From Pseudoclavibacter sp. AY1H1 (lineage in GTDB: Bacteria > Actinomycetota > Actinomycetes > Actinomycetales > Microbacteriaceae), in NCBI RefSeq assembly GCF_002931055.1, contig NZ_PSXX01000002.1, forward strand, positions 372,001-436,000: a DNA stretch of 64,000 bases. Reading direction: 5' to 3'. A model generated the notes under the pieces. That model was not told the origin of the DNA. It was given only the letters and a program-made list of their open reading frames with translations, and searched no databases. A program made the position numbers and the translations under genes. How positions within the stretch are numbered: position 1 is the stretch's first letter; every line of letters begins with the position of its first letter. Of the stretch, positions 38,998-49,143 are shown in pieces.

Positions 38998-39368
38998 GAG
39001 CCTGCCCCAGCCGTTGCCGCACGCTCGGCGATCACAAACGCCGTCGCGGTCGTGCGCTCGTGTGTCAGCGAGAGGTGCAGGTGATCGACCCCCACCAGCT
39101 CGAGGTGCGCCCGCAGCGCGGGCGTCACGGCGAACTCCGGGCGACCAGCTGGCCCGCTCTCGACCTCGAAGTCGAGGAAGCTGAGCGAGCCGATGCCGCC
39201 GAGCGCCTTCACCGCGGCCTCCCGAGCGGCGAACCGAGCGCCGAGCGACGCCAGCGACCTGTCGCGCTCCGCCGGCGCGAAGAGACGCTCGCGGAGGCGC
39301 GGGGCACGCTGCAGAGCCCGCGCGAACCGCGCGAGCTCCACCGTGTCGACACCGATACCGACGATCAC
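38994..39368 (-). CDS. acpS: Holo-[acyl-carrier-protein] synthase
   Basis: A 124-residue AcpS, which moves the phosphopantetheine arm of CoA onto ACP. It starts MIVGIGVDTVELARFARAL (metal-binding Asp in GVD) and contains ARFAAREAAVKALGG with the second metal ligand Glu, and LHLSLTHERTTATAFVI. It lies 6 bp after glmS and overlaps alr by ATGA, inside the glmS-acpS-alr-tsaE cluster. Confidence 0.95.
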   Translation of the reverse strand: MIVGIGVDTVELARFARALQRAPRLRERLFAPAERDRSLASLGARFAAREAAVKALGGIGSLSFLDFEVESGPAGRPEFAVTPALRAHLELVGVDHLHLSLTHERTTATAFVIAERAATAGAGS

Positions 39369-39374
39369 GCTCAG

Positions 39375-41225
39375 CTACTCGACGGTGACGGACTTCGCCA
39401 GGTTGCGAGGCTGATCCACGTCGAGCCCCTTCGCCGTGGCGAGCTCGATCGCGAAGATCTGGAGCGGCACGACCGCGAGCAGCGGCTCGAAGAAGGGCTC
39501 CGTCGGCGGAACCGCGATGACCTCGTCCGCATACGGCAGCACGGCCGCGTCGCCGACCTCGCAGATCGCGAGCACACGGGCGCCGCGCGCGCGGATCTCC
39601 TGGATGTTCGACACGATCTTCGGGTGCAGCGTGTCGTCGTGGCGAGGGCTCGGCACGATCACGAACACCGGCTGGCCGGGCTCGATGAGCGCGATCGGGC
39701 CGTGCTTGAGCTCGCCGGCGGCGAAGCCCTCCGCATGGATGTACGCGATCTCCTTGAGCTTGAGCGCACCCTCGAGCGCGATCGGGTAGCCCACGTTGCG
39801 ACCCAGGTACAGCACAGAGCGGGTGTCCGCCATCCAGTTCGCGAGCTCGTGGATGCGCTCCCGGACGCCGAGGACCGTGCGGACCTTCTCCGGGATCGTC
39901 TGGAACTCGGTCAGGAGCTCCTCGCGCCGCTCAGCCGCCATGGTGCCGCGCATCGTCGCCGTGTAGATGCCAAGCAGGTAGAGGGCCGTGATCTGGGCGA
40001 GGAACGCCTTCGTCGACGCGACAGCGACCTCCGGCCCGGCGTGCGTGTAGACGACCGCATCGGACTCGCGCGGGATGGTCGCTCCCTGCGTGTTGCAGAT
40101 GGAGAGGGTCTTCGCGCCGCGAGACATCGCGTAGCGGACCGCCATGAGCGTGTCCATCGTCTCGCCGGACTGGCTCATCGACACGATCAGCGTGCGGGAG
40201 TCGAGCACCGGGTCGCGGTAGCGGAACTCGTGCGCGAGCTCGACCTGGACGGGCACGCGTGCCCACTTCTCCATGGCGTACGCACCGACCTGGGCCGAGT
40301 AGGCGGCAGTGCCGCACGCGACGATGATGATGCGGTGGATGTCGTTGAAGAAGTCCTCCCCGAGCGCGTCGAGGTCGGGAAGGTGCACGCGACCCTCGAC
40401 GATCCGGCCGCGAAGCGTGTTCGCCACGGCCTCGGGATCCTCGTCGATCTCCTTGGCCATGAAGCTCGGCCAGCCGCCCTTCTCGGCAGCTGACGCGTCC
40501 CACGAGACCTCGAAGGCCTCTGCGGTAGCGGGCTCTCCGTCGAACGTCGTGATGGTCACGGAGTCAGGGCGCACGAGCACGATCTGCTCCTGGCCGACGG
40601 CCAGCGCGCGGGGCGTGTACTCGACGAACGCGGCCACGTCCGAGCCGAGGAAGTTCTCTCCGTCGCCGAGACCGATGACAAGCGGCGAGTTCAGACGCGC
40701 ACCGACGATCAGGCCCGGTTCATCGGCGTGCACTGCGAGGAGCGTGAAGGCTCCATCGAGACGGCGGACCACTGCGCGGAACGCCTGCTCGAGGCTCCCC
40801 ACCTCGCGGTAGACGTGGCCGATCATGACGGCCGCGACCTCGGTGTCGGTCTCCGACTCGAAGGTGTAGCCGAGCTCCACGAGCTCGGTCTTCAGCTCGG
40901 CGAAGTTCTCGATGATGCCGTTGTGGATGACGGCGAGCTTGCCGTCATCTGCGAGGTGCGGATGCGCATTCGCGTCCGTCGGACCGCCATGCGTCGCCCA
41001 CCTGGTGTGGCCGATGCCCGTGTGACCGTCCGGCAGCGCGTTGCGCTCCAGGTCTTCGCGCAGCACCTTCAGCTTGCCCGCACGCTTGCGGGTCTCGATC
41101 CGTCCCTCGTCGTCGATGACCGCGACACCTGCGGAGTCGTACCCCCGGTACTCGAGTCTTGCGAGGCCGCCCATCAGGATGTCAAGGCTCTCTCGTGGAC
41201 CAACGTAACCAACAATTCCGCACAT
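39375..41225 (-). CDS. glmS: Glutamine-fructose-6-phosphate aminotransferase (isomerising)
   Basis: A 616-residue GlmS making glucosamine-6-phosphate, the entry to amino-sugar and peptidoglycan synthesis. The start MCGIVGYVG leaves Cys as the N-terminal nucleophile after Met removal, which fixes the start at 41225. The glutaminase domain covers about 1-240 and two SIS sugar-phosphate domains follow ([14 protein letters not shown] and [15 protein letters not shown]). The C-terminus NLAKSVTVE is the usual one. TAAGAT 7 bases upstream suggests a leaderless message. It heads the cluster with acpS and alr. Confidence 0.97.
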   Translation of the reverse strand: MCGIVGYVGPRESLDILMGGLARLEYRGYDSAGVAVIDDEGRIETRKRAGKLKVLREDLERNALPDGHTGIGHTRWATHGGPTDANAHPHLADDGKLAVIHNGIIENFAELKTELVELGYTFESETDTEVAAVMIGHVYREVGSLEQAFRAVVRRLDGAFTLLAVHADEPGLIVGARLNSPLVIGLGDGENFLGSDVAAFVEYTPRALAVGQEQIVLVRPDSVTITTFDGEPATAEAFEVSWDASAAEKGGWPSFMAKEIDEDPEAVANTLRGRIVEGRVHLPDLDALGEDFFNDIHRIIIVACGTAAYSAQVGAYAMEKWARVPVQVELAHEFRYRDPVLDSRTLIVSMSQSGETMDTLMAVRYAMSRGAKTLSICNTQGATIPRESDAVVYTHAGPEVAVASTKAFLAQITALYLLGIYTATMRGTMAAERREELLTEFQTIPEKVRTVLGVRERIHELANWMADTRSVLYLGRNVGYPIALEGALKLKEIAYIHAEGFAAGELKHGPIALIEPGQPVFVIVPSPRHDDTLHPKIVSNIQEIRARGARVLAICEVGDAAVLPYADEVIAVPPTEPFFEPLLAVVPLQIFAIELATAKGLDVDQPRNLAKSVTVE

Positions 41226-41232
41226 ACGGGCC

Positions 41233-41238
41233 ATCTTA
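41233..41238 (-). promoter_or_regulatory. Candidate -10 (TAAGAT) for leaderless glmS
   Basis: TAAGAT in the gene's sense, 7 bases before the glmS ATG. It is 33 bp from the divergent coaA -10. Confidence 0.45.
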
Positions 41239-41250
41239 GGGGCACCGCTC

Positions 41251-41277
41251 TTGCGGGGTCGGACACCGCACTAGACT
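41251..41277 (+). promoter_or_regulatory. Candidate coaA promoter (leaderless)
   Basis: TTGCGG (41251-41256), a 15-bp spacer and TAGACT (41272-41277), 8 bases before the coaA ATG. The spacer is short, so only the -10 is moderately supported. Confidence 0.4.
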
Positions 41278-41285
41278 CGCCTTCT

Positions 41286-42236
41286 ATGTCCGCAACTGGT
41301 CAGATTCCGCGCAGCGGAGGAGACTCGCCCTTCGTCGAGATCCTCCGCCAGGACTGGGCCGACCTCGCACCGTCGACGCCGATGGCGCTCGACGAATCGG
41401 ACCTCATCAGGCTGCGCGGACTCGGCGACCACCTCGACCTCGACGAGGTGCGCGACGTGTACGTGCCGCTCTCCCGCCTCATCAACCTGTACGTCTCGAA
41501 CGCTCGCTCGCTGCACCGTGCGACGAGCGGCTTCCTCGGCGAGCGCAGCGCCTCCACCCCCTTCGTCATCGGCGTCGCCGGCTCGGTCGCCGTCGGCAAG
41601 TCGACCGTGTCGAGGCTGCTTCGCGAGCTCCTCCGACGATGGGAGGACACACCCCGGGTCGAGCTCGTCACCACGGACGGCTTCCTCTACCCGAACGCCG
41701 AGCTCGAGCGACGCGGGCTCATGGAGCGCAAGGGCTTCCCCGAGTCGTACGACCAGCGTGCACTCCTGCGATTCATCACGAAGGTCAAGAGCGGCGCGGC
41801 GGAGGCTCGAGCGCCGTTCTACTCGCACCTGAGCTACGACATCGTGCCGGATGCTGAGATCGTCGTCAACCGCCCGGACGTCCTCATCGTCGAGGGCCTC
41901 AACGTGCTCCAGCCGCCCCGCGCTCACTCGCTGGCGGTGAGCGACATGTTCGACTTCTCCATCTACGTCGACGCCCGATCAGAGGACATCGCGCGCTGGT
42001 ACGAGCAGCGCTTCCTTTCGCTGCAGCGAGGGGCGTTCACCAACCCGCGCTCGTACTTCCGTCGCTTCGCCGATCTGAGCACGGACGAGGCCATCGAGCA
42101 CGCCCGCAGCATCTGGTCGCGCATCAACGGCCCGAACCTGCGCGAGAACGTCATGCCGACTCGGTCACGGGCTCAGCTCGTGCTGCGGAAGTCGAGCGAC
42201 CACACGGTCCGCAGCGTCCTGCTCCGCAAGGTCTGA
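41286..42236 (+). CDS. coaA: Type I pantothenate kinase
   Basis: A 316-residue bacterial CoaA phosphorylating pantothenate with ATP, the controlled first step of CoA synthesis. The P-loop is [17 protein letters not shown] (about 98-114), followed by [29 protein letters not shown] and [20 protein letters not shown]. The start [16 protein letters not shown] at 41286 matches the natural length; the frame remains open upstream, but there it only mirrors glmS. It is divergent from glmS by 60 bp and convergent with mtlD. Confidence 0.95.
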   Translation: MSATGQIPRSGGDSPFVEILRQDWADLAPSTPMALDESDLIRLRGLGDHLDLDEVRDVYVPLSRLINLYVSNARSLHRATSGFLGERSASTPFVIGVAGSVAVGKSTVSRLLRELLRRWEDTPRVELVTTDGFLYPNAELERRGLMERKGFPESYDQRALLRFITKVKSGAAEARAPFYSHLSYDIVPDAEIVVNRPDVLIVEGLNVLQPPRAHSLAVSDMFDFSIYVDARSEDIARWYEQRFLSLQRGAFTNPRSYFRRFADLSTDEAIEHARSIWSRINGPNLRENVMPTRSRAQLVLRKSSDHTVRSVLLRKV

Positions 42237-42335
42237 GCGGCCGGGGGCCCGTGCACCCCTCCCCCGCCACAGCTGGCGCCGCGCCGTGCTCTCAGCTGCC
42301 ACCCGTCAGTCCCGGCAATGCCGAGAAAACCTGAA

Positions 42336-42369
42336 GAAGCCTCTCCCGGGTGAACCCGGGAGAGGCTTC
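42336..42369. terminator. Bidirectional terminator between coaA and mtlD
   Basis: A perfect 15-bp stem GAAGCCTCTCCCGGG/CCCGGGAGAGGCTTC with a TGAA loop. Confidence 0.85.
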
Positions 42370-42395
42370 GTCACGACAGGCGAGCTGTCAGAGCA

Positions 42396-43535
42396 TCACG
42401 CTGCCACGCGTTCGGCCTGCGCCTGCGCGACCTCGGCGACGACCGCCGCGAAGAGCGCGCCGCCCTCGAGGCCGGTGACCTCCCGCGTGAACGTCTCCGC
42501 GTCGAGCGTCGAGAGCTTCTGCTGCAGCTCGACGCTCTCCTGATCGGCCGGGAAGTCGAAGCGGAGGGCCGCACCGATCGCTCGCACGAGCGCGTCGTAC
42601 GGGAGTCCCGCGGCCTCGGCCTCCGAAGCGGGCCGCACGAAGCGCTCCTTCGCGGAGAGCTTGCGCAACGGCTGACGGCCCACGCGCGCGGGCTGGTCCG
42701 GCAGGTCGCGGTTGGCGAAGCGCGAGAGCGTCGTGGCGACGTACTCGGCGTGGTCCTCTTCCGAGAACCCGAACTGCGACACGAGCACGCGACTCGTCTC
42801 ACCGAGCACGGCCTCGACCTCGGACGCGACCGCCGAGATGGCGAGCGCGTCCTGCATGTTCGTCGCGCCCGCCACGAAGCCGTGGTACGCGATCGTCGCG
42901 TGGCCCGTGTTCACCGTGAAGAGCTTGCGCTCGATGAACGGCTTCAGGTCGTCCACGAAGTGGGCATCCGGGATGCTCGGCTCGGCACCGTTGAACGGTG
43001 TCCGGTCGATCGTCCACTCGAAGAAGTCCTCGACGGTGACGTCGACGCCCTCGACCGCCTGCTCTGGGACGATACGGTCGACTGCCGTGTTGGCGAAGAC
43101 CGCGCGGGCGTCGAGCTCCTCGGCACCCTCGAGGACAAGCCCCTTGAGCGTGTCGGAGGCACCGATCGCGTTCTCGCAGGCCATGACAGCCAGCTTCGGC
43201 GCGTCAGCTGCGCGGGCCGCGAGGCCCTTGCGGATGACGGGCGCGATGAAGCGGAGCACGTTCGGACCGACAGCGCAGGTGACGACGTCGGCAGTGGCGA
43301 TCTCCTGCACGACCTCGTCCTCGTGCGTCGCCGAGTTGATCGCCCTGAAGCGATCGACGACGTGGCTCTTGGCTGCCGGCCCGACCTCGTGCACCGTGTA
43401 GGTGTCGACGGCCTGGAGCGCGCCGATGAGGTCGGCGTTGACGTCGGCGTAGACGAGGTTGTACCCGGCTTCATGCAGGACGAGCCCGATGAAGCCGCGA
43501 CCGATGTTGCCCGCGCCGATGTGGACTGCCTTCAT
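42396..43535 (-). CDS. mtlD: Mannitol-1-phosphate 5-dehydrogenase
   Basis: A 379-residue polyol-specific long-chain dehydrogenase converting mannitol-1-phosphate to fructose-6-phosphate with NAD. The NAD motif [17 protein letters not shown] starts the protein, and the C-terminal domain has the catalytic Lys-containing [20 protein letters not shown]. It overlaps the IIA gene by 4 bases and ends the mannitol PTS operon. Confidence 0.95.
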   Translation of the reverse strand: MKAVHIGAGNIGRGFIGLVLHEAGYNLVYADVNADLIGALQAVDTYTVHEVGPAAKSHVVDRFRAINSATHEDEVVQEIATADVVTCAVGPNVLRFIAPVIRKGLAARAADAPKLAVMACENAIGASDTLKGLVLEGAEELDARAVFANTAVDRIVPEQAVEGVDVTVEDFFEWTIDRTPFNGAEPSIPDAHFVDDLKPFIERKLFTVNTGHATIAYHGFVAGATNMQDALAISAVASEVEAVLGETSRVLVSQFGFSEEDHAEYVATTLSRFANRDLPDQPARVGRQPLRKLSAKERFVRPASEAEAAGLPYDALVRAIGAALRFDFPADQESVELQQKLSTLDAETFTREVTGLEGGALFAAVVAEVAQAQAERVAA

Positions 43536-43969
43536 TCCTCGTTCACGTCCCCGAGGAGCTGAGCCAGCTCTTCCGGCGTCTCCGCCTTGAGGAGCGCCTC
43601 GACGTTGTCCTCGTCGCTGAACACGATCGCGACGCTCGAGAGGATCTCGAGGTGGCCCCCGTCCTTGCCTGCGATGCCGATGACGAAGCGGGTCTCGTTT
43701 CCGCCCCAGTCGATGGGCTCGTCGTACCGGACGACGGAGAGCGCGGAGCCGAGGATCGAGTCCTTGGCCTCGTTTGTGCCGTGCGGAATGGCGAGGTAGT
43801 TGCCCATGAACGTCGAGACGCTCTGCTCGCGGTCGTGCATCGCCTGGATGTAGTCCTGCGTCACGGCGCCAGCCGCGACGAGCAGCTCGCCCGCTTCCGT
43901 GATGGCTTCTTCTCGCGTGCGCGCGGTTCCGCCGAGGCGGATGCTGTCGAGGCTCAGTACTTCTGCCAT
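43532..43969 (-). CDS. PTS mannitol-specific IIA component
   Basis: A 145-residue EIIA of the mannitol/fructose type. The phosphorylated His is H63 in [14 protein letters not shown]. It takes phosphate from HPr and passes it to the IIB domain of MtlA. ATGA overlap with mtlD. A 14-bp hairpin separates it from mtlA upstream. Confidence 0.93.
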   Translation of the reverse strand: MAEVLSLDSIRLGGTARTREEAITEAGELLVAAGAVTQDYIQAMHDREQSVSTFMGNYLAIPHGTNEAKDSILGSALSVVRYDEPIDWGGNETRFVIGIAGKDGGHLEILSSVAIVFSDEDNVEALLKAETPEELAQLLGDVNEE

Positions 43970-43991
43970 TTTCTGCGTTCCTTCCGATAGG

Positions 43992-44024
43992 AGGCCCCGA
44001 GCTGGATGATCCAGCTCGGGGCCT
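43992..44024 (-). terminator. Intercistronic hairpin between mtlA and the IIA gene
   Basis: A perfect 14-bp stem (43992-44005 with 44011-44024), 5-base loop, inside the operon. In the sense strand it is followed by TCCTATCGG and no T-run, so it may act as an attenuator or mRNA-stabilising element, not a full terminator. Confidence 0.6.
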
Positions 44025-44044
44025 GGGTCAGTCGAAGGTGCGAC

Positions 44045-45592
44045 TCACTGGTTGGAGAGCCGTTCCACGACCTCGTCATACCTGGGGCTGTTCATGAAGT
44101 TTTCCACGGACACGTGGATGGCGTCTGGAGACTTCTGCTTCGCGCGGTCGGTGAGGTCCTGGTGGGTGACGATCAGGTCGGGGGTCGCGTCGAGGTTCGC
44201 GATCGAGACGTTCTTCACGTTGACCCCCTCGATTCCTGCCTTCTTGATCTTGTTGCGGAGGACGGACGCTCCCATCGCGCTCGACCCCATACCGGCATCG
44301 CAGGCGAAGACGACGTTGGTGATGACCCTCGTGTCGACGGAGCTGCCAGCGGCCTGCGAGGAGAGACCCGACAGCGCGTCGGACTTCTTCCCCTTGTTGG
44401 CCTCGGTCTTGGCGACAGCATCGGCGAAGCCGTTGCCACCCGCGGCCTCTGCGGCGAGATCCTTCTTGCGTGAGCTGAGCAGGATCGCCGCGGCGATCGC
44501 GAACGTGACCGCCGCCGAGAACAGGACCGACAGGATGACACCGAGGTGGCTGCCCTGGGCGGTCATGATCATGATCGCGAAGATCGAGCCGGGAGATGCC
44601 GGAGCGACGAGGCCCGAGTCGAAGATGACGTTGGTGAGCACACCCGTCGCGCCACCACCGATGACGGCGAGGATCAGAGCGGGCTTGGCGAGCACGTACG
44701 GGAAGTAGATCTCGTGGATGCCGCCGAGGAACTGGATGACGACTGCGCCGGGCGCGCTCGCGCGAGCGACGCCGACGCCGAAGAAGCAGAACGCGAGGAG
44801 CAGACCGAGGCCGGGGCCCGGGTTCGCCTCGAGGAGGAACAGGATGCTCTTCCCGGCTTCCTCCGACTGCGCGACACCGAGAGGCGTGAGCACTCCCTGG
44901 TTGATCGCGTTGTTGAGGAAGAGGATCTTCGCGGGCTCGATGAGGATGCTCGCGAGGGGCAGGAGCCCTGCGTTGACCAGCGCGTCGACGCCCTCACCGA
45001 GACGTTCCGTGAGCCACGTGATGACCGGGGCGATCGCGAAGAACCCGCCGAGGGCGAGCAGCATCGCGAGGATGCCTGCCGAGAAGTTGTTGACGAGCAT
45101 CTCGAAGCCGGCACGGATCTTGCCGTCCCAGATGCTGTCGACCTTCTTCATGATCCACGCTGCAAGCGGACCCATGATCATGGCGCCGATGAACATCGGG
45201 ATGCCCGCGCCCACGATGACGCCCATGGTCGCGATGGCACCGACGACGCCACCACGCGTGTCGTAGACCATCTTGCCGCCCTGGTAGGCGATGAGGAGAG
45301 GCAGGAGGTACGTGATCATCGGGCTCACGAGCCCCATGAACGTCGTTCCATCCGGGGTCTCGTCGGTGATGGTCGCGGGGTCGATCGCCCAGCCACCGAG
45401 GGTGCCCCAGAGCTGGCCGTTGGCGGGGAACAGCTCGTTCAGCCAGCCGGTCTCGATGAAGAGGCTGGTGATGAGGCCCCAGGCGATGAACGCCGGGATA
45501 TTCGGCATGACCATGCCGGAGAGGAACGCACCGAACTTCTGGACGCCGACGCGGGCACCCTTGCGTTCAGTCGTTGTGGCTTCTGCAGTCAT
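44045..45592 (-). CDS. mtlA: PTS mannitol permease IICB
   Basis: A 515-residue MtlA-type permease. The membrane EIIC domain covers about 15-375 and contains the substrate-site motif GGIHEIYFPYV near 290-300. A linker of about 45 residues leads to the IIB domain from about 423, with its phosphorylated Cys C431 in VVFACDAGMGSSAMG. There is no fused IIA domain; it is encoded separately downstream. It imports mannitol as mannitol-1-phosphate. I chose the ATG at 45592 with GGAGC upstream. Confidence 0.95.
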   Translation of the reverse strand: MTAEATTTERKGARVGVQKFGAFLSGMVMPNIPAFIAWGLITSLFIETGWLNELFPANGQLWGTLGGWAIDPATITDETPDGTTFMGLVSPMITYLLPLLIAYQGGKMVYDTRGGVVGAIATMGVIVGAGIPMFIGAMIMGPLAAWIMKKVDSIWDGKIRAGFEMLVNNFSAGILAMLLALGGFFAIAPVITWLTERLGEGVDALVNAGLLPLASILIEPAKILFLNNAINQGVLTPLGVAQSEEAGKSILFLLEANPGPGLGLLLAFCFFGVGVARASAPGAVVIQFLGGIHEIYFPYVLAKPALILAVIGGGATGVLTNVIFDSGLVAPASPGSIFAIMIMTAQGSHLGVILSVLFSAAVTFAIAAAILLSSRKKDLAAEAAGGNGFADAVAKTEANKGKKSDALSGLSSQAAGSSVDTRVITNVVFACDAGMGSSAMGASVLRNKIKKAGIEGVNVKNVSIANLDATPDLIVTHQDLTDRAKQKSPDAIHVSVENFMNSPRYDEVVERLSNQ

Positions 45593-45698
45593 TATTGCTC
45601 CAAGCAATCCCCATGCGCGGGGATAGGAGGGGTGGGGTCAGTGCGACCGTTCCCGGATTTCAAGAATTGGCCGAACGGCCATGAGCGCGCGCGGCGGC

Positions 45699-45956
45699 TC
45701 AAGCGTCGTGATTGGTCTCCAGGAGAGTCACGAGCTGGTCGGCGACAGCTTCGTCGCCGTCGACGGAGAGGGTGATCTCGTCACCCTTGGACACGCCAAG
45801 CGAGAGCACGCCGAGGATGCTGGCCGCGTTGACGCTCTTGTCGCCCTTGGCGATCGTCACCGGGACGCCGGCTTCGGTGGCAGCCTGCACGAAGATCGCG
45901 GCGGGACGTGCGTGAAGTCCGTGCTCCGAGGCGACGGTGATCTTGCGTTCGATCAT
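45699..45956 (-). CDS. ptsH: Phosphocarrier protein HPr
   Basis: An 85-residue HPr. H15 in SEHGLHARPAA is the phosphorylated residue and S46 in SVNAASILGV is at the usual regulatory serine. It passes phosphate from enzyme I to IIA. A strong AAGGAG ribosome site precedes the ATG. It leads the mannitol operon; no enzyme I gene is in the window, so it probably serves other PTS permeases too. Confidence 0.95.
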   Translation of the reverse strand: MIERKITVASEHGLHARPAAIFVQAATEAGVPVTIAKGDKSVNAASILGVLSLGVSKGDEITLSVDGDEAVADQLVTLLETNHDA

Positions 45957-45998
45957 GGAGAGCTCCTTAGGTGTGGCGGGATTTCCGCGTGTTGAGCT

Positions 45999-46004
45999 TA
46001 TCTA
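45999..46004 (-). promoter_or_regulatory. Possible -10 (TAGATA) for the HPr-mannitol operon
   Basis: TAGATA in the gene's sense, about 43 bases before the HPr ATG, in the gene-free region 45957-46249. No clear -35. Confidence 0.3.
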
Positions 46005-46143
46005 CGCGAGAAGCCCCAGATGCGAGATTGTCACCAAAACTTTGCCTCGGCGCTTGTTTCTTTCTCACACTCGGGTGGTAACCCTGACCGAGAGGCTCTC
46101 TGAGGTTCGCCGCTTCGAAGCTGGCAGGGCAAGAGGTGTCCCG

Positions 46144-46200
46144 CAGAACGAGAAAGAGGTCCCGCTCCACCAGATGACGGTGGAGCGGGACCTCGTTCTG
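46144..46200 (-). terminator. glmM terminator hairpin
   Basis: CAGAACGAG and GTCCCGCTCCACC pair with the right arm ending at 46200, with six extra bases bulged in the left arm and a 7-base loop. It lies about 50 bp after the glmM stop. Confidence 0.7.
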
Positions 46201-46249
46201 AGACTCGGTCCGAGCGGCATGAGATCAGAGACCTCGCGGAGCGCTGACC

Positions 46250-47614
46250 TTAGAGGGCCAACCGCTCGCGGACGACTGCGGCGAGGGCCTCCGCGTGACG
46301 CTGTGCGGTCTCCTGCTCCCCCGCCTCGATCATGACGCGCACGAGCGGCTCCGTTCCGGATGGCCGGAGCAGGACGCGTCCGGTCTCACCGAGTTCGAGG
46401 GCGACCTGGGCGACGGCAGCCTGGAGCGGCTCGTCGCTCGCGCAATCCTCCTTGCGCACGCCGGGCACATTGATGAGCACCTGCGGGTAGACGCGCATGA
46501 CGGACGCGAGCTCGGCGAGCGTCTTGCCGGTTCGCCGCATCTCGGCCGCGATGTGCAGACCGGTGAGGATGCCGTCTCCCGTCGTGGCGTAGTCGGTGAG
46601 GATGACGTGTCCGGACTGCTCCCCGCCGAGGGCGAGCCCTCGCTCGTTGAGCTCCTCGAGGACGTAGCGGTCACCGACCTTGGTCTCGATCATGCGGATG
46701 CCGGCTTCGCGCATCGCGATCTTGAGGCCGAGGTTCGACATGACGGTGGCGACGAGGGTGTCCTCGCGCAGCGCGCCGCGCCGACGCATGGAGACGGCCA
46801 GGATGGCCATGATCTGATCGCCGTCGACGACCTTGCCGTCGGCGTCGATGGCAAGACACCTGTCTGCGTCTCCGTCGTGGGCGATGCCCAGGTCCGCCCC
46901 GAGCTCCGTGACCGTGCGAGCGAGTTCGCCGAGGTGCGTCGATCCGACACCCTCATTGATGTTGAGTCCGTTCGGCGCGTTGCCGATGACCGTGACTTGA
47001 GCGCCCGCGTCGGTGAAGACCTCGGGCGAGACGCCGGCAGCAGCACCATGCGCGCAGTCGAGGACCACGTGGAGTCCACGCAGCGGCGAGGTGCCGTCTT
47101 CGCGGAGCGGCAGGCTGCGGAGCAGGTGCAGGGCATAGCGGTCTTCGGCATCGGCGAAACGCTCGATGCTTCCGACCCCAGCTCCCGTCGGGGTCAGCTT
47201 CTCCCCGCCGAGGAGCGCCTCGATCTGGTTCTCGAGGTCGTCGGCGAGCTTGCGACCGCCGCGAGCGAAGAACTTGATGCCGTTGTCGGGCGCAGGATTG
47301 TGGGACGCCGAGATCATGACGCCGAAGTCGGCCCCGATCTCGGCGGTGAGAAACGCCGCGGCCGGCGTCGGGATGACTCCCGCGTCGAGCACGTCGACAC
47401 CAGAGGAGGCGAGTCCCGCCGCCACGGCAGCAGAGATGAACTCACCTGAAACCCGCGGATCGCGGGCTAAAACAGCACGAGGCCGCCGCCCGTGCTCGCG
47501 AGCTGATGTCGCGAGCACGATGGCAGCGGCCTGGGCGAGGCTGAGGGCGAGCTCGACCGTGAGGTGGTCGTTCGCAAGCCCACGAACCCCGTCCGTTCCG
47601 AAAAGCCTAGGCAT
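46250..47614 (-). CDS. glmM: Phosphoglucosamine mutase
   Basis: A 454-residue phosphohexomutase converting glucosamine-6-phosphate to glucosamine-1-phosphate, the step after GlmS. It starts [20 protein letters not shown] and has the phosphoserine loop [19 protein letters not shown], the metal loop [11 protein letters not shown] and the substrate loop GGEQSGHVI, with [14 protein letters not shown] at the C-terminus. It follows rpsI by 15 bp, an arrangement common in actinobacteria. Confidence 0.97.
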   Translation of the reverse strand: MPRLFGTDGVRGLANDHLTVELALSLAQAAAIVLATSAREHGRRPRAVLARDPRVSGEFISAAVAAGLASSGVDVLDAGVIPTPAAAFLTAEIGADFGVMISASHNPAPDNGIKFFARGGRKLADDLENQIEALLGGEKLTPTGAGVGSIERFADAEDRYALHLLRSLPLREDGTSPLRGLHVVLDCAHGAAAGVSPEVFTDAGAQVTVIGNAPNGLNINEGVGSTHLGELARTVTELGADLGIAHDGDADRCLAIDADGKVVDGDQIMAILAVSMRRRGALREDTLVATVMSNLGLKIAMREAGIRMIETKVGDRYVLEELNERGLALGGEQSGHVILTDYATTGDGILTGLHIAAEMRRTGKTLAELASVMRVYPQVLINVPGVRKEDCASDEPLQAAVAQVALELGETGRVLLRPSGTEPLVRVMIEAGEQETAQRHAEALAAVVRERLAL

Positions 47615-47629
47615 TCGAAATGTCTGGAC

Positions 47630-48115
47630 TTAGCGCTTCGAGTACTGAGGCGCCTTACGGGCCTTCTTGAGTCCAGCCTTCTTGCGCTCCTTGACGCGAG
47701 CGTCGCGTGACAGGAAGCCAGCCTTCTTGAGCTCGGGGCGGTTGTTCTCGCGGTCGATCTCGTTGAGAGCGCGTGCGATGCCGAGGCGGAGCGCGCCGGC
47801 CTGACCGGAAGGTCCGCCACCCGAGATGCGTGCGATGACGTCGTATGCGCCACCCAGGCTCAGGATCGTGAACGGGTCGTTGATCAGCTGCTGGTGCAGC
47901 TTGTTCGGGAAGTAGTCGGCGATGTCACGGTCGTTGACCGTGATGGTGCCGGTTCCCGGGATGAGGCGCACGCGGGCGATTGCCTGCTTGCGACGGCCGA
48001 CGGCTGCACCGGGAACGGTGAGCGCCGGACGAGGAGCCTGGACGGCCGCCTCTGCCTCGGGGGTTTCGGTCGAGTAGCTCTGCGGCTGCTCGATGGACTC
48101 TGCGATGGTTGCCAC
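47630..48115 (-). CDS. rpsI: 30S ribosomal protein S9
   Basis: A 161-residue S9 with about 30 extra N-terminal residues (Gln/Glu/Ala-rich) before the conserved [15 protein letters not shown]. The C-terminal tail [12 protein letters not shown], which reaches the P site, is intact. Operon rplM-rpsI. Confidence 0.96.
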   Translation of the reverse strand: MATIAESIEQPQSYSTETPEAEAAVQAPRPALTVPGAAVGRRKQAIARVRLIPGTGTITVNDRDIADYFPNKLHQQLINDPFTILSLGGAYDVIARISGGGPSGQAGALRLGIARALNEIDRENNRPELKKAGFLSRDARVKERKKAGLKKARKAPQYSKR

Positions 48116-48141
48116 TGTGTTCTCTTTCCTAGCTCGGGCCG

Positions 48142-48585
48142 CTACTGGGCAACCTGGTCGAAGACGTACGGCTTCGGCTGCTGGGCTGCGTGCGGGTGCT
48201 CTGCACCTGCGTAGACCTTGAGCTTCTTGAGCTGGTTGCGTCCGAGCGTGTTCTTGGGGAGCATGCCGCGGATCGCCTTCTCGACGGCGCGCGTCGGGTG
48301 CTTCTCGAGCATCTCCGTGTAGGAGGTCGCCGTCAGTCCACCCGGGTAGCCCGAGTGGCGGTAGGCGAGCTTCTTCTGGAGCTTGGAGCCCGTCAGCGCG
48401 ACCTTCTCTGCGTTGATGACGACGACGAAGTCGCCCATGTCAACGTGCTGAGCGTAGGTTGCCTTGTGCTTGCCGCGGAGCAGAGCTGCCGCGTGGGTTG
48501 CGAGCCGGCCGAGAACGACATCAGTCGCGTCGATGACCACCCAGTCATGGGTGATGTCACCGCCCTTTGGTGTGTACGTGCGCAT
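48142..48585 (-). CDS. rplM: 50S ribosomal protein L13
   Basis: A 147-residue L13, starting [20 protein letters not shown], with [19 protein letters not shown] and the [20 protein letters not shown] motif. It leads the rplM-rpsI operon. The upstream 190 bp contain a G/C-rich hairpin. Confidence 0.96.
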   Translation of the reverse strand: MRTYTPKGGDITHDWVVIDATDVVLGRLATHAAALLRGKHKATYAQHVDMGDFVVVINAEKVALTGSKLQKKLAYRHSGYPGGLTATSYTEMLEKHPTRAVEKAIRGMLPKNTLGRNQLKKLKVYAGAEHPHAAQQPKPYVFDQVAQ

Positions 48586-48651
48586 GGATGTGCACCTTTC
48601 GTCGAAATGAGGAGGTCGTGAATCCCACTCGGTCGTGATGGTTGCGGTTGA

Positions 48652-48680
48652 GCCTCCGGGAAGGGTTCTCCCGGGGAGGC
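48652..48680 (-). other. Hairpin in the rplM upstream region
   Basis: GCCTCC-GGG pairs with CCCGGGGAGGC with a two-base bulge, about 67 bp upstream of the rplM ATG. It could be part of the rplM leader or the end of the upstream transcript. Confidence 0.4.
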
Positions 48681-48778
48681 CTCACCACGAACGTCACCGT
48701 CGAGGGCTCAACTTCGAAGCCGACACCGGAGTGCAGACAACTTGAGTAGCTTACGTCAGTGGTCGCCTGGGCGCAATC

Positions 48779-49108
48779 TCAAACCGACGGAGCGGCGAGG
48801 CGTCGCGCTCGAACCGTCCTGAACCGGGCGGCCGCACCGAAGACGCCGACCATGAGCATTGTCCCAACTCCCCCAGCGATGAGCGACGCGGAGAAGAAGA
48901 AGGAGCCGAGGAAGACGTCGGGGTCGGTCGGGTCCAGTGCCGGCATCAGGATGCTGAGCAGCGCGTACGCCAGAACGAGGACTGCAACCCCGAGAGCCGA
49001 CCAAGCCGCAGGCACGATGGCTCGGGGCCACAGCCTGCCGACCACGCTCAGCACGGCGAAGACGGCGACAGGCAGGGCCAGCGCCGCGTAGCTGATGAGG
49101 TCGACCAT
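48779..49108 (-). CDS. Small four-helix membrane protein
   Basis: A 109-residue hypothetical integral membrane protein with four hydrophobic segments (about 6-25, 30-52, 66-85 and 80-95) and a basic tail (RFRTVRARRLA). It lies between rplM and truA on the same strand, 35 bp after truA. I recognise no family. The length, hydrophobic pattern and position support it as a real gene. Confidence 0.6.
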   Translation of the reverse strand: MVDLISYAALALPVAVFAVLSVVGRLWPRAIVPAAWSALGVAVLVLAYALLSILMPALDPTDPDVFLGSFFFSASLIAGGVGTMLMVGVFGAAARFRTVRARRLAAPSV

Positions 49109-49143
49109 GACCCCAGTCTGGACCCTCGGAGGATTCCTGGGAA

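Noticed and set aside
45967-46170. 67-codon minus-strand frame upstream of HPr
   Set aside because: No ribosome site and unusual composition; the region is better explained as the HPr leader and promoter.
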